Positions 27,047 to 36,131 of a stretch of 64,000 nucleotides of DNA are shown one piece after another (position 1 is the first letter of the stretch; every line of letters begins with the position of its first letter). The translations under genes were made by a program, and so were the position numbers. The notes under the pieces are model-generated. The model saw only the letters and a list, made by a program, of their open reading frames with translations. It did not search any database and was not told the DNA's origin. The DNA is from Pseudomonas protegens (GTDB lineage Bacteria; Pseudomonadota; Gammaproteobacteria; Pseudomonadales; Pseudomonadaceae), in contig NZ_CP060201.1 of NCBI RefSeq assembly GCF_013407925.2, positions 4,573,001 through 4,637,000 of the forward strand. The letters run 5' to 3'.

Positions 27047-28228
27047 TTAGCGTTGTGCACCCATGGTTTCGACAAAGCCGGCGATGCGCTGGCAGGCGTC
27101 CTTGAGCACCTCGTCGGCGACGGTGAAGGAGATCCGCACAAAGCCCTCGGCGCTGGCGCCAAAGGCTTGGGCGTCGAGCACCGAGACGCCGGTGGCACGG
27201 AACAGCTGCCAGGCGAAATCCATGCTCGACAGCCCGGTACGACGCACGTCCACCAGCATGAACATCCCGGCTTCCGGCTCGCGGCAATCGAGCAGTTGCA
27301 CTGGCTTGAGTCCGGCCACCACCAGGTCGCGGCGCCGGCGATAGACTTCGCGGGCACTGCCGATCACTTCTTCATCCAGCTCCAGGGCCTTGAGCGCGGC
27401 TTCCTGGATAAACCCGGGCAGGCCGTAGAGCATGCACAGCAGCAGGTTGTCCAGGTGCCCGACCAGGGCGGGCGGGGCGATTACCCAGCCCACGCGCCAG
27501 CCAGTCATGGCGTGGGTTTTCGACAGGCTGTTGAGGATCACCGTGCGTTCGGCCATGCCTGGCATTGAGGCGATGCTCAGGTGTTCGCGGTCATAGGTCA
27601 GTTGCCCGTAGACCTCATCGGAGATCACCCATAGGTCGTGCTTGCGCGCCACTTCGGCCACCGCTTCCAGCTCCTCGCGGCTGTAGACGTTGCCGGTGGG
27701 GTTGCACGGGGTAGCCAGGGCGATGCCCCGGGTCTTGTCGGTGAGCGCGGCTTCCAGCGCGGCGGCGGTCAGGCGAAAGCCGTTGGCCGCCGGCTGCTGG
27801 ACGCAGGCGATCTGCGCACCGGAGGCATGCACGCAGGCCTCGTAGGTCAGGTACATGGGCTCGGGCACCAGCACTTCGTCGCCACTGCCGAACAGGCACA
27901 GGCAGGTGGCGAACAGGCCGTTCTGCGCACCGGCCACCAGGGCCACGTTGTCGGCGCTGACGTCGATGCCCAGCAGGCGCCGCTGCTTGGCGGCAATCGC
28001 CTCACGCAGGGCCGGGCGGCCGAGGACGTGGGTGTAGTGGGTGTCGCCTTGCTCCAGGGCGGCGCTGGCGGCGGCGCTGATGCGTTCGTCGGTGGCGAAG
28101 TCCGGATCACCGACGCTGAGGACGATCACATCCTCGCCACGCCCGCGGGCCTCGATGGCCGCGTAGTGGATGTCCCAGGCGCTGACGGATTCGCCGCTGA
28201 TGCGCTGAACGAAAGGTGAGTAACGCAT
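27047..28228 (-). CDS. aruH: AruH-like arginine:pyruvate transaminase (class I/II aminotransferase)
   Basis: The 393-residue PLP enzyme has the lysine in NSLSKTHAMTGWRVGW (Lys237) and the carboxylate-binding Arg in FVRISF. From memory its start (MRYSPFVQRISG) and core closely resemble P. aeruginosa AruH, which converts arginine and pyruvate to 2-ketoarginine and alanine. An aruI-like decarboxylase gene is at 32639, and a polar amino acid ABC transporter lies between them, supporting a role in arginine or related amino acid use. ATG 28228 follows GAGGAG (28235-28240). Substrate is inference. Confidence 0.78.
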   Translation of the reverse strand: MRYSPFVQRISGESVSAWDIHYAAIEARGRGEDVIVLSVGDPDFATDERISAAASAALEQGDTHYTHVLGRPALREAIAAKQRRLLGIDVSADNVALVAGAQNGLFATCLCLFGSGDEVLVPEPMYLTYEACVHASGAQIACVQQPAANGFRLTAAALEAALTDKTRGIALATPCNPTGNVYSREELEAVAEVARKHDLWVISDEVYGQLTYDREHLSIASMPGMAERTVILNSLSKTHAMTGWRVGWVIAPPALVGHLDNLLLCMLYGLPGFIQEAALKALELDEEVIGSAREVYRRRRDLVVAGLKPVQLLDCREPEAGMFMLVDVRRTGLSSMDFAWQLFRATGVSVLDAQAFGASAEGFVRISFTVADEVLKDACQRIAGFVETMGAQR

Positions 28229-28271
28229 GCTGTTCTCCTCACGGGCGTGGTTGCCCGCGCAATAAATGGGT

Positions 28272-28976
28272 TCAGGCCTGACGCTGGGGCCGCTGATGCT
28301 GCGAGGCGTTGCCCAGGCGTGCGCACAGGTGTTCGATGACAAAGGCCAGGACGATGTAGATCAGCGCCACCGCCAGCAGCGGTTCGTAGACCTTCAGGGT
28401 CTGGGCCCGCACCAGGTTGGCCGCGCCCAGCAGGTCGGTGACCGCCACGGTGGACGCCAATGCGGTGGCCTTGAGCAGCAGCACGCATTCCCCCACCAGG
28501 GTCGGGCGCACCAGCTCCAGGGCCCGGGGCAGCCAGACCCGGCGCAAGGTCAGCCAGTAGCCCATGCCATAGGCGCGGGCGGCTTCCAGTTCGCCGCGGG
28601 GCACGGCCCGCAGGCCGCCGCGCAGCACTTCACCGACATAGGCGCCGACGCTCAGGGTCAGGGCCAGGGCCACGTACCAGAAGCCTTCGCGCAGGTAGGG
28701 CCAGAGAAAGCTGCCGCGGATCGGCGGGTAGGCGGCGAACAGGCTGCCGACCCCGTAATAGAGGATGTAGATCTGCACCAGCAGCGGCGTGCCGCGAAAC
28801 ACACTGATGTAGAACTGCATGGGCGCGCGCAGCAGTGGGTTGCGCGACACCCGGCCCAGGCCCACCACCACCGCCAGGGCAAAGCCGCAGACCCCGCTCA
28901 GCAGCAGGAGCTTGAGGGTGATGCCCAGGCCGCGCAGCAGCTCGGCGGAAAAACCGTTGATCCAGGAAAAGTCCAT
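28272..28976 (-). CDS. Polar amino acid ABC transporter permease (HisM/ArtM type)
   Basis: The 234-residue membrane protein has about five helices and the permease-ATPase contact loop of this family (ELEAARAYGMGYWLTLRRVWLPRAL). With the paired permease it forms the inner-membrane channel for a basic or polar amino acid. The gap to the upstream permease gene is nine bases. Confidence 0.92.
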   Translation of the reverse strand: MDFSWINGFSAELLRGLGITLKLLLLSGVCGFALAVVVGLGRVSRNPLLRAPMQFYISVFRGTPLLVQIYILYYGVGSLFAAYPPIRGSFLWPYLREGFWYVALALTLSVGAYVGEVLRGGLRAVPRGELEAARAYGMGYWLTLRRVWLPRALELVRPTLVGECVLLLKATALASTVAVTDLLGAANLVRAQTLKVYEPLLAVALIYIVLAFVIEHLCARLGNASQHQRPQRQA

Positions 28977-28985
28977 CCGAGCCTC

Positions 28986-29699
28986 CTAGTGCTGGGGCAG
29001 CCAGCGGTTGGTGCGACGTTCGAGCACACGGAACAGGCTGCCGGACACCAGGGTGATGACGAAATAGAAGGCCGCGACCGCCAGGTAGAACACCAGGTAA
29101 TGCTTGGTGGAACCGGCCGCCTGTTTGCCTACCGAAAGCAGTTCGCTGTAGCCGACGATACTGATCAGCGCGCTGTCCTTGACCAGCACCAGCCACAGGT
29201 TCGACAGCCCGGCCATGGCGTAGGGCAGCATGCTCGGCAGCAGGATGCGCCGCACCAGCAGCCAGCGCTCGATGCCGTAGGCCCGTGCCGCTTCGATCTG
29301 GCCGTGGGGGATGGCCTGGATCGCGCCACGGATGATCTCCGCCGAATAGGCGCCCTGGACAATCCCCAGCACCAGTACCGCCGCGATAAAGCCGTTGACC
29401 GTGACACTCGGCCGGTCCATGGCCGCCATGGCCATGTTCAACAGGTCGGTGCCGGCGTAGTACAGCAGCAGGATCAGCAGCAGCTCGGGCATGGCCCGGT
29501 ACAAGGTGGTGTAGACGTTGGCCAGTTTCACCAGCCAGCGCGGGCCCTTGAGCTTGATCATCGCCACCAGCAGGCCGATGCCCAGGCCGAGGACGAAGGC
29601 CCCGGCGGAAATCTGCAGGGACACCAGCGCGCCCTGGGCCAGGGCACCGAGCCAGCCGTCGGCGACGAACAGTTGGGAAAGGTCGGACAGAGAAATCAT
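28986..29699 (-). CDS. Polar amino acid ABC transporter permease (HisQ/ArtQ type)
   Basis: The 237-residue membrane protein has the EAA-like loop QIEAARAYGIERWLLVRRILLPSMLPYA and about five helices. It is the partner of the permease encoded nine bases downstream. ATG 29699 was chosen over 29732 because the extra residues lack a membrane pattern and fall in the gap after the binding-protein gene. Confidence 0.92.
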   Translation of the reverse strand: MISLSDLSQLFVADGWLGALAQGALVSLQISAGAFVLGLGIGLLVAMIKLKGPRWLVKLANVYTTLYRAMPELLLILLLYYAGTDLLNMAMAAMDRPSVTVNGFIAAVLVLGIVQGAYSAEIIRGAIQAIPHGQIEAARAYGIERWLLVRRILLPSMLPYAMAGLSNLWLVLVKDSALISIVGYSELLSVGKQAAGSTKHYLVFYLAVAAFYFVITLVSGSLFRVLERRTNRWLPQH

Positions 29700-29750
29700 G
29701 ACGTATCCAGTCAACGCCGGCGGCCCGCGCAAACGGGCGCGCCGGACGGC

Positions 29751-30524
29751 TTAGTTGGCAGAGATGTCGACGCTGAAGTAGCGGCTGCGGATCTTGTCGT
29801 AGGTGCCATCGGCCTTGAGCGAGGCCAGGGCGCTGTTGATCCGCTGCTGCAGGGCGCTGTCACCTTTGCGCAGGCCGACGCCGATACCGGAACCGAACAG
29901 CGGGTCTTTCGGCGCCAGGCCCTTGTCCGCGAGGCCAGCACCGGTGGCGGTCTTGAGGATCGGCTCGATGGTCAGCGCGTCGGCCAGCATCACGTCGATT
30001 CGCCCGCTCTGCAGGTCGGCGATCATGTCGTCCTGAGTGGTGTAGTAGCGCAGGGTCGAGGTCTTGCCGTAGTAGGTCTTGGCGAAGGTGGCGTTAGAGG
30101 TCGAGCCCTGCACGCCGATCAGCTTGCCCTTGAGGCCCTCGGGCGTGGTGACCAGTTCCAGGCTCTGGTCGGCGACCCACATGGCTGGGGTCTGGTAGTA
30201 GGGCGCGGAGAAATCGATGACCTTCTCCCGTTCCTCGGTGATGCTCAGGGAGTTGAGGATGGCGTCGATCTGGCTCGATTGCAGGGCCGGAATCAGCCCG
30301 TCCCAGGCCACTTCCTTGAGCGGGCACTGGGCCTGCATGCGCTCGCACAGGGCCTTGATCAGCTCCGGTTCGAAGCCGCTCCAGTCGCCGTTGCCGCTTT
30401 TCATCGAGAACGGCGGGTAGGGTTCCAGGGCGATGCCGAAGACGATCTTGTCGGCGGCCACGGCGTGGCTGGCCAATGCACTGAACAGGCAACCGGTGGC
30501 GAGCACCTTGAGCAGGTTTTTCAT
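29751..30524 (-). CDS. Periplasmic polar amino acid binding protein
   Basis: The 257-residue protein has a signal peptide (cleavage likely after ASHAVA) and a type II periplasmic binding fold. The family pattern includes FGIALEPYPPFSMKSGNGDWSGFEPELIKALC and, later, DAILNSLSITEEREKVIDFSAPYY. It belongs to the lysine/arginine/ornithine/histidine group and delivers substrate to the two permeases encoded downstream. ATG 30524 gives a normal signal peptide. Confidence 0.92.
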   Translation of the reverse strand: MKNLLKVLATGCLFSALASHAVAADKIVFGIALEPYPPFSMKSGNGDWSGFEPELIKALCERMQAQCPLKEVAWDGLIPALQSSQIDAILNSLSITEEREKVIDFSAPYYQTPAMWVADQSLELVTTPEGLKGKLIGVQGSTSNATFAKTYYGKTSTLRYYTTQDDMIADLQSGRIDVMLADALTIEPILKTATGAGLADKGLAPKDPLFGSGIGVGLRKGDSALQQRINSALASLKADGTYDKIRSRYFSVDISAN

Positions 30525-30573
30525 GGCTTTACCCTTTATCGAAGTTGTTGTTTTCAAGGATTGAAGCGGGACG

Positions 30574-31368
30574 TCAGACGCGGTTTTCCTGGGCCATGAC
30601 GAATTGCCGGCAGCGTTCGCTGACCGGGTTGAGGAACACTTGCTGCGGTGGGCCTTCCTCTTCCACCAGCCCCTGGTGGAGGAACATCACCTTGCTCGAC
30701 ACATCGCGGGCGAAGGCCATTTCGTGGGTCACCAGGATCATGGTGCGGCCTTCCTCGGCGATGCCCTGGATGACCTTGAGCACTTCGCCCACCAGTTCCG
30801 GGTCCAGGGCCGAGGTCGGTTCGTCCATCAACAGCACCTGGGGGCGCATGGCCAGGGCCCGGGCGATGGCCACCCGTTGTTGCTGGCCGCCGGAGAGAAA
30901 GGACGGGAAGGCGTCGCGCTTGTTGGCCAGGCCGACCTTTTCCAGCAGGTGCTCGGCGTGGGCGATGGCGTCTTTGCGGTCTTCACCGAGGACATACACC
31001 GGCGCCTCGATGACGTTTTCCAGCACGCTGCGATGGGGCCACAGGTTGAAGCTCTGGAACACCATGCTCAATTGCGTGCGCAGGCGCGCCACCTGGGCCG
31101 GGTCGGCGACCTGCGGGTTGCCGGCGCGATCGGTCTTCAGACGCACTTCCTCGCCATTGATGCGCAAGCTGCCGCTGCAGGGAATTTCCAACAGGTTGAT
31201 GCAGCGCAGCAGGGTGCTTTTGCCCGAGCCGCTGGAGCCGATCAGCGACACCACTTCACCTTCATTGGCGCGCAGGGCAATGCCCTTGAGCACGTGGTGA
31301 TCGGCGTAGCTCTTGTGCAGATCATCGATCGCCACCACGGGATTGATGGAGTTGGGCTGCGATTGCAA
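30574..31368 (-). CDS. Polar amino acid ABC transporter ATPase (HisP/ArtP type)
   Basis: The 264-residue ATPase has Walker A GSSGSGKSTLL, the signature LSGGQQQRVAIARAL and Walker B VLLMDEPTSALD. It energises the transporter encoded by the next three genes. The start is TTG 31368, preceded by GAGGG seven bases upstream; no ATG occurs before the conserved VVAIDDLHKSY. It is the promoter-proximal gene of the transport operon and is divergent from the LysR gene. Confidence 0.93.
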   Translation of the reverse strand: MQSQPNSINPVVAIDDLHKSYADHHVLKGIALRANEGEVVSLIGSSGSGKSTLLRCINLLEIPCSGSLRINGEEVRLKTDRAGNPQVADPAQVARLRTQLSMVFQSFNLWPHRSVLENVIEAPVYVLGEDRKDAIAHAEHLLEKVGLANKRDAFPSFLSGGQQQRVAIARALAMRPQVLLMDEPTSALDPELVGEVLKVIQGIAEEGRTMILVTHEMAFARDVSSKVMFLHQGLVEEEGPPQQVFLNPVSERCRQFVMAQENRV

Positions 31369-31593
31369 GGGTCGACCCTCTTGTTATTGTGCGATGGCCG
31401 GGCAGTACCCGGCACAGGGTAGGGCTGGAGAATTAGCCATCGATGGCCTGGGGTCAATCGAGCATTTTTAGCCCGATGCGGTAATTTTTTTCAGCAGTCG
31501 GGGATTTTTTCAGCGACGGACAAGGCTATTGCCGGGCCGCGATTGCCGTTATGGTGCTGGCACTCGTTTTTTTGCAGTCGAGGCCTGATCGGT

Positions 31594-32514
31594 ATGCGTT
31601 ATCCCTCCATGACCGCCCTGCGCGCGCTGGACGCGGTGGCCCGCCTGGGCAGTGTCGCCGAAGCCGCCAATGAGCTGAACCTGACCCCCAGCGCCATCAG
31701 TCACCAGATCAAGAGCCTGGAGCAGACCCTGGGTTTTGCCCTGACCGAGCGCCAGGGCCGCAGCATTCGCATCACCTACCAGGGCGAGCGCTATGCCCGG
31801 GACATTCACCTGCTGCTGGCCAATATCCTCGAGGCCGGCCAGCGCTCCGACGGCCAGCAGGTCAGCGGGCGGCTGTGCATCAGCAGCCCGCCGGGGTTCG
31901 CCACCTATTGGCTGTGCACCCATATCGCCGAGTTCCAGGCGCTGTATCCCCAGGTCGAGTTGCAGCTGGTTTCACCGCGCACGCCAGGCGACACCAGCGA
32001 CAGCAGCGTCGATCTGTTTGTCGCCTACGGCATGGGCGACTGGCCCAACCAGCATGTGCAGAAGATTGTCTCCCTGCGCTATTTCCCGGTGTGCAGCCCG
32101 AGCCTGGTCAATGCCATGGGCGGTCTGAAAACGCTCGACAGCCTGGACCATGCCTTGCTCCTGCACATGATCGACTACTCCGACTGGCGGGTCTGGCTGG
32201 CGGCGGCCGGGGCGCCGAATGTCGATGTGCGTCGGGGCATCGTGTTCGCCGACGCGCATTTCGTGCAGTCGGCCTGTATTGCCGGCCAGGGCATTGCCAT
32301 GGGCGACAACCTGATCAGCGGCGAGGCACTGGCCAGGGGGCAGTTGGTGCAGCCCTTTGATACCGAGATCGAATCCAACCGCGGCTACTACCTGGTGGCT
32401 GATCTGCTCAAGGCCGAGCGCCCGGTGGTGCTGGCCTTCAGCGAGTGGGTCAAGTCGCAGTTGCAGGGCATCACCCGCCTGCACCCGGAACCCCGGCGCA
32501 ATGGCAAAGCGTGA
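31594..32514 (+). CDS. LysR-family regulator, GcvA type
   Basis: The 306-residue protein has an N-terminal LysR helix-turn-helix (RLGSVAEAANELNLTPSAISHQIKSLE) and a GcvA-type effector domain. It lies between the divergent ABC operon and the aruI-like gene and probably controls both. ATG 31594 was preferred; ATG 31609 (MTALRALDAV) is an alternative giving a more standard GcvA N-terminus. Confidence 0.88.
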   Translation: MRYPSMTALRALDAVARLGSVAEAANELNLTPSAISHQIKSLEQTLGFALTERQGRSIRITYQGERYARDIHLLLANILEAGQRSDGQQVSGRLCISSPPGFATYWLCTHIAEFQALYPQVELQLVSPRTPGDTSDSSVDLFVAYGMGDWPNQHVQKIVSLRYFPVCSPSLVNAMGGLKTLDSLDHALLLHMIDYSDWRVWLAAAGAPNVDVRRGIVFADAHFVQSACIAGQGIAMGDNLISGEALARGQLVQPFDTEIESNRGYYLVADLLKAERPVVLAFSEWVKSQLQGITRLHPEPRRNGKA

Positions 32515-32525
32515 ATTTTATTGAG

Positions 32526-32550
32526 CAATCGCGGCGATTTTTTTCGATTG
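32526..32550. promoter_or_regulatory. Possible operator upstream of the aruI-like gene
   Basis: The inverted arms CAATCG (32526-32531) and CGATTG (32545-32550) flank a T-rich centre. They lie 89 bases before the start codon and could bind the adjacent LysR regulator. The evidence is only the symmetry and position. Confidence 0.3.
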
Positions 32551-32638
32551 TTGCCCCGCGGGTGCAGCGACTAATGTCCCTCGACATCAGCCGGGCGCAG
32601 GGTGTCGTCCGGACGCATAAGAACAAGAGGAGTAGTCG

Positions 32639-34246
32639 ATGACCACCTGTGCCCAGTCCCTGGTTCGTTTGCTGGAAGGTTATGGCGTGGACACGGTGTT
32701 CGGGATTCCCGGCGTGCACACCGTCGAGCTGTATCGCGGCCTGCACGGCAGCCGCCTGCGTCATGTCAGCCCGCGGCACGAACAGGGCGCCGGGTTCATG
32801 GCCGACGGCTACGCCCGGGCCAGCGGCAAGCCCGGGGTGTGCTTCATCATCACCGGCCCGGGCATGACCAACATCCTCACCGCCATGGGCCAGGCCTACG
32901 CCGATTCGGTGCCGATGCTGGTGATTTCCACAGTCAACCGTCGCGAGCACCTGCGCCTGGGCCATGGTCATTTGCATGAGCTGCCGGACCAGCGGGCGAT
33001 GGTCGCCGGGGTCTGTGCCTTCAGCCACACCCTGCAAGCGCCAGCCGAACTGCCCGAACTGCTGGCCCGGGCCTTTGCCGTGTTCAAGTGCGCGCGGCCA
33101 CGGCCGGTGCACATCGAGATTCCCCTGGATGTGCTGGAGATGCCCGCCGCTGACCTCAACCTGATGCCCCGCAGCCTGCCCGGTGCGCCGGCGCCTGCCG
33201 GGGCTTCGATCGAGGCGGCCGCGACCTTGCTCAACAGTGCCCACCGGCCGCTGATCCTGGCCGGCGGCGGCGCCCGGGGTTGCGCCGATGTCCTGCGGCA
33301 ATTGGCCGAACGCCTGCAAGCGCCGGTGGCCTTGACCACCAACGCCCGCGGTTTGCTGCCTTGTGCTCACCCTCTGTTGCTTGACGGCGTACAGTCCTCG
33401 GCCCATGGCCGGGCATTGATCGACGAGGCCGACGTGGTGCTGGCCGTGGGCACCGAACTGGGGGAAACCGACTACGACTTCTTCGGCCTGGGGCCGCTGC
33501 GTTTCAAGGGCTCGCTGATCCGCCTGGACATCGACCCGATGCAGGTCATGGGCGTGCAACGGGCCCATGTCGGCCTGGTGGGCGATGCCCTGGAAGGCTT
33601 GCAGGCTTTGCTGGGCAAAGTGGTGCAACCCAGCTCGCGCGGTCGTTGGGCCGTGGACAGCGTGCAGCGGGTCAACCAGGCCGAACGCGCTGGCTGGACG
33701 CCCAAGCAACAAGGCCTGCAAGGCTTGCTCGATCTACTGCGCGACACCCTGGACAGCCCGATCCTGGTGGGCGACTCGACCCAGCCGGTGTACCAGGGCG
33801 CCTGCGGCTACCAGGCCCCGGCCCCAGCCAGCTGGTTCAATGCCGGCAGTGGCTACGGCACTCTGGGCTACGGACTGCCGGCAGCCATGGGGGCCAAGCT
33901 GGCACGGCCGGAGTGTCCGGTGGTGGCGCTGGTGGGGGACGGCGGCTTGCAGTTCGCCAGCAGCGAACTGATTGCCGCCAAGGAAGCGCAGATCGGCGTG
34001 ATCCTGCTGGTGTGGAACAACCAGTGCTATGGCGAGATCCGCGACTACATGCAGGCCCGGGACATCGCCCCGCTGGGGGTGGACATCCTCACCCCGAACT
34101 TCCAGGCCATGGCCCAGAGCTTCCACGTGGCGCACCATCGCGCCGACACGCCAGGGCAACTGCAGGAGCTGTTGCAGACCCTGAAGGACACCCGGCAGCC
34201 GGTGATGATCGAGGTCGACGCACGGGCCTATCTGGCCCTGGACTGA
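32639..34246 (+). CDS. aruI: AruI-like ThDP-dependent 2-ketoarginine decarboxylase
   Basis: The 535-residue protein is a thiamine-diphosphate enzyme of the acetolactate-synthase fold. Glu48 (PRHEQGAGFMADGYA) activates the cofactor, and the C-terminal GDGGLQFASSEL...WNNQCYGEI motif binds Mg-ThDP. It resembles P. aeruginosa AruI, which decarboxylates 5-guanidino-2-oxopentanoate (2-ketoarginine) to 4-guanidinobutanal. A nearby aruH-like gene would supply its substrate. Other 2-oxoacids remain possible. Confidence 0.8.
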   Translation: MTTCAQSLVRLLEGYGVDTVFGIPGVHTVELYRGLHGSRLRHVSPRHEQGAGFMADGYARASGKPGVCFIITGPGMTNILTAMGQAYADSVPMLVISTVNRREHLRLGHGHLHELPDQRAMVAGVCAFSHTLQAPAELPELLARAFAVFKCARPRPVHIEIPLDVLEMPAADLNLMPRSLPGAPAPAGASIEAAATLLNSAHRPLILAGGGARGCADVLRQLAERLQAPVALTTNARGLLPCAHPLLLDGVQSSAHGRALIDEADVVLAVGTELGETDYDFFGLGPLRFKGSLIRLDIDPMQVMGVQRAHVGLVGDALEGLQALLGKVVQPSSRGRWAVDSVQRVNQAERAGWTPKQQGLQGLLDLLRDTLDSPILVGDSTQPVYQGACGYQAPAPASWFNAGSGYGTLGYGLPAAMGAKLARPECPVVALVGDGGLQFASSELIAAKEAQIGVILLVWNNQCYGEIRDYMQARDIAPLGVDILTPNFQAMAQSFHVAHHRADTPGQLQELLQTLKDTRQPVMIEVDARAYLALD

Positions 34247-34357
34247 TGCCCCGGCCGGTTCGGCACCCGGGCTGACAAGGAGCGGGCCTTCAAGGCACAA
34301 GGTGGGTTACATTGGCCGCGCTCGCCAGGACGCACCTTGTCACTTGAGGATTCAGGG

Positions 34358-34834
34358 ATGAACTGTATTTTCTGCCAGATCGTCGCCGGCACCCTGCCGG
34401 CGGCCGTGGTCTACCGTGATGAACACTGCATGGCCTTCATGGACGTGCACCCGTTGGGGCAAGGGCATGTGCTGCTGATTCCCCAGTCTCATGTGGAAAA
34501 GCTCGAGCAACTGCCCGGCTTCGTCCGCCAGCACCTGTACCAGGTGTTTGACGGCCTGCTGGCCGCCCAGCGGCGTGCCGGCTTCGGCGTTGAAGGCACT
34601 CATCTGCTGGTCAACGATGGCCGGGCCACCAACCAGCACATTCCCCATGCCCATCTGCACCTGATCCCGCGCAAGCGTGGCGACGGCCTGGGGTTTGCCG
34701 GGCGCTTGCTGCTGCATTTCACTGGGATCTTTGGGCGGCGCGCCAAGCTGGAGGTCCTGCAGCAGCAGGCTGCCAGCATCGCCGAGCAGGTGCGCGTGCC
34801 CTGGGTCAGTGAAACCCCGGTGGGTAACCGCTGA
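34358..34834 (+). CDS. HIT-family hydrolase
   Basis: The 158-residue protein has the histidine triad His97-x-His99-x-His101 (HIPHAHLHL) and the family start NCIFCQIVAG. HIT proteins hydrolyse nucleoside phosphoramidates or dinucleoside polyphosphates. The exact branch is unclear. ATG 34358 follows AGGATTCAGGG. It stands about 110 bases after the aruI-like gene. Confidence 0.88.
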   Translation: MNCIFCQIVAGTLPAAVVYRDEHCMAFMDVHPLGQGHVLLIPQSHVEKLEQLPGFVRQHLYQVFDGLLAAQRRAGFGVEGTHLLVNDGRATNQHIPHAHLHLIPRKRGDGLGFAGRLLLHFTGIFGRRAKLEVLQQQAASIAEQVRVPWVSETPVGNR

Positions 34835-35027
34835 TATGCATCGCCGCCGTGCGCCGGTGCTTGAGTAGGCGGGGCACCCATACCTGCGGTCCCGGGGCAT
34901 GGAGGCGCAGTTCTAGGGTGATCAGGGTTGAGGAGTCTTTGTCGTAGGGGCAGCCAAGCCTCGAACACTGCGGCTTGCACCTGTCTCACCGGCAAACCTT
35001 GTATCGGGCCGTATCTTAGCGCGGGCT

Positions 35028-35885
35028 TTATTGCCCCGCTGGCGCCGGGTCGAAGCGGATCGAGTACAGAATCGCCCTCAGGGTGGCGAAGTCCTGAAAG
35101 AACCCGACGCTGTCAGCCACCACCTGACGCTGGCCGCTGTCGATCAGCGCCATCAGGCAGGTGCCGCCATAGGCGTGGAAGCCGGTGTCCCCATCGCTGA
35201 TGCCGCAGGTCTGATAGGCCTGCAGGCCTTTCCAGCCGGGGCCTGACATCTCTTGCACCGGGCTGGGTTCATCCCTTCCGGCGCTGCGCATCCACACGCC
35301 GTTTTCCTGATAGAAAAACAAACCTTCGGCGGCCTGTTCCAGGCTGCCCTGCTGCAGGCACAGGTGCAGGGTGTACTCCTCCTGGGGGCGTTTTTTCGGG
35401 TGGTCCAGGGTGAGGCAGTTCTGCGCCTGGCCAAGCTTCCAACCTTTGGGGTATTGCAGGCTGAAGCCCTGGCCCTTGAAGCGTGGCGAATCCATGGGCA
35501 ATACCGGAACTCCGGCTTCCTCGCGCAAGGGTTCGTACAGGCTGGGATCGTTGCGACAGGCAGACAGCGGGCGGGCCTTGGCCTTGTGCAATTGGTCGAG
35601 GCGATGTGTCTGTGGATCAGCACTGGCGCTGACGCAGGCACAGCCGTAGCCGTAGTGGTTGTTGGTGCGCACCCATTGCTGGTCGTTGAAGGTGGGCCAG
35701 TCGCCCTCGGCCTGATAACCGCCCTGGCTGGCAATTTCCCAGACGCCGTCGCGGTCGGTCAGGGTGGCGTTGGCCGGCGTCGGGTTCTTGAACCAGCCGC
35801 AACGGCGTTCGACCTTGGCGGGTGCGGCGAACGCGGGCAGGGCGAATACTGTCAGTAGGGTGCAGAGCATGACGCGCTGAAGCAT
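35028..35885 (-). CDS. Secreted DUF4087 protein
   Basis: The 285-residue protein has a cleavable signal peptide (LLTVFALPAFA) and the DUF4087 pattern (RRCGWFKNPTPANATLTDRDGVWEI then NNHYGYGCACV) in its first half. The second half (about 150-280) has several Cys residues and no known domain. It is probably periplasmic with disulfides. Function is unknown. The gap to the HIT gene is 193 bases with nothing recognised. Confidence 0.8.
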   Translation of the reverse strand: MLQRVMLCTLLTVFALPAFAAPAKVERRCGWFKNPTPANATLTDRDGVWEIASQGGYQAEGDWPTFNDQQWVRTNNHYGYGCACVSASADPQTHRLDQLHKAKARPLSACRNDPSLYEPLREEAGVPVLPMDSPRFKGQGFSLQYPKGWKLGQAQNCLTLDHPKKRPQEEYTLHLCLQQGSLEQAAEGLFFYQENGVWMRSAGRDEPSPVQEMSGPGWKGLQAYQTCGISDGDTGFHAYGGTCLMALIDSGQRQVVADSVGFFQDFATLRAILYSIRFDPAPAGQ

Positions 35886-36131
35886 GGAGCATCCTTGTTC
35901 GAGAGGCAGGGCGGGAACAATGGGGCGCCGGTTCAGGCGCGTCAACCCGATAGGGGCGTCGGACTGGCTACGCGGTAGGGCGAGGATGGCGTCAGTCTGC
36001 TGGCTGTGCCCTTGTGGCTGACTTAAGTTCTGTGCAGCTAAGGCTCCGACAATTCTGGCCGAAACAGCGGTTGGGAAATGGCGTAATCTCGCGCCTGGTC
36101 AACGAGCCGTCCACCCGCCCTGGGGCATGTC

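Noticed and set aside
25084..27105. 673-codon open frame on the plus strand
   Set aside because: It is the antisense of the amidohydrolase gene. The Gly/His/Val-rich translation and lack of any family resemblance are typical of high-G+C shadow frames.
28266..30599. 777-codon open frame on the plus strand
   Set aside because: It runs opposite the whole ABC permease and binding-protein genes, which are well supported; composition is that of a shadow frame.
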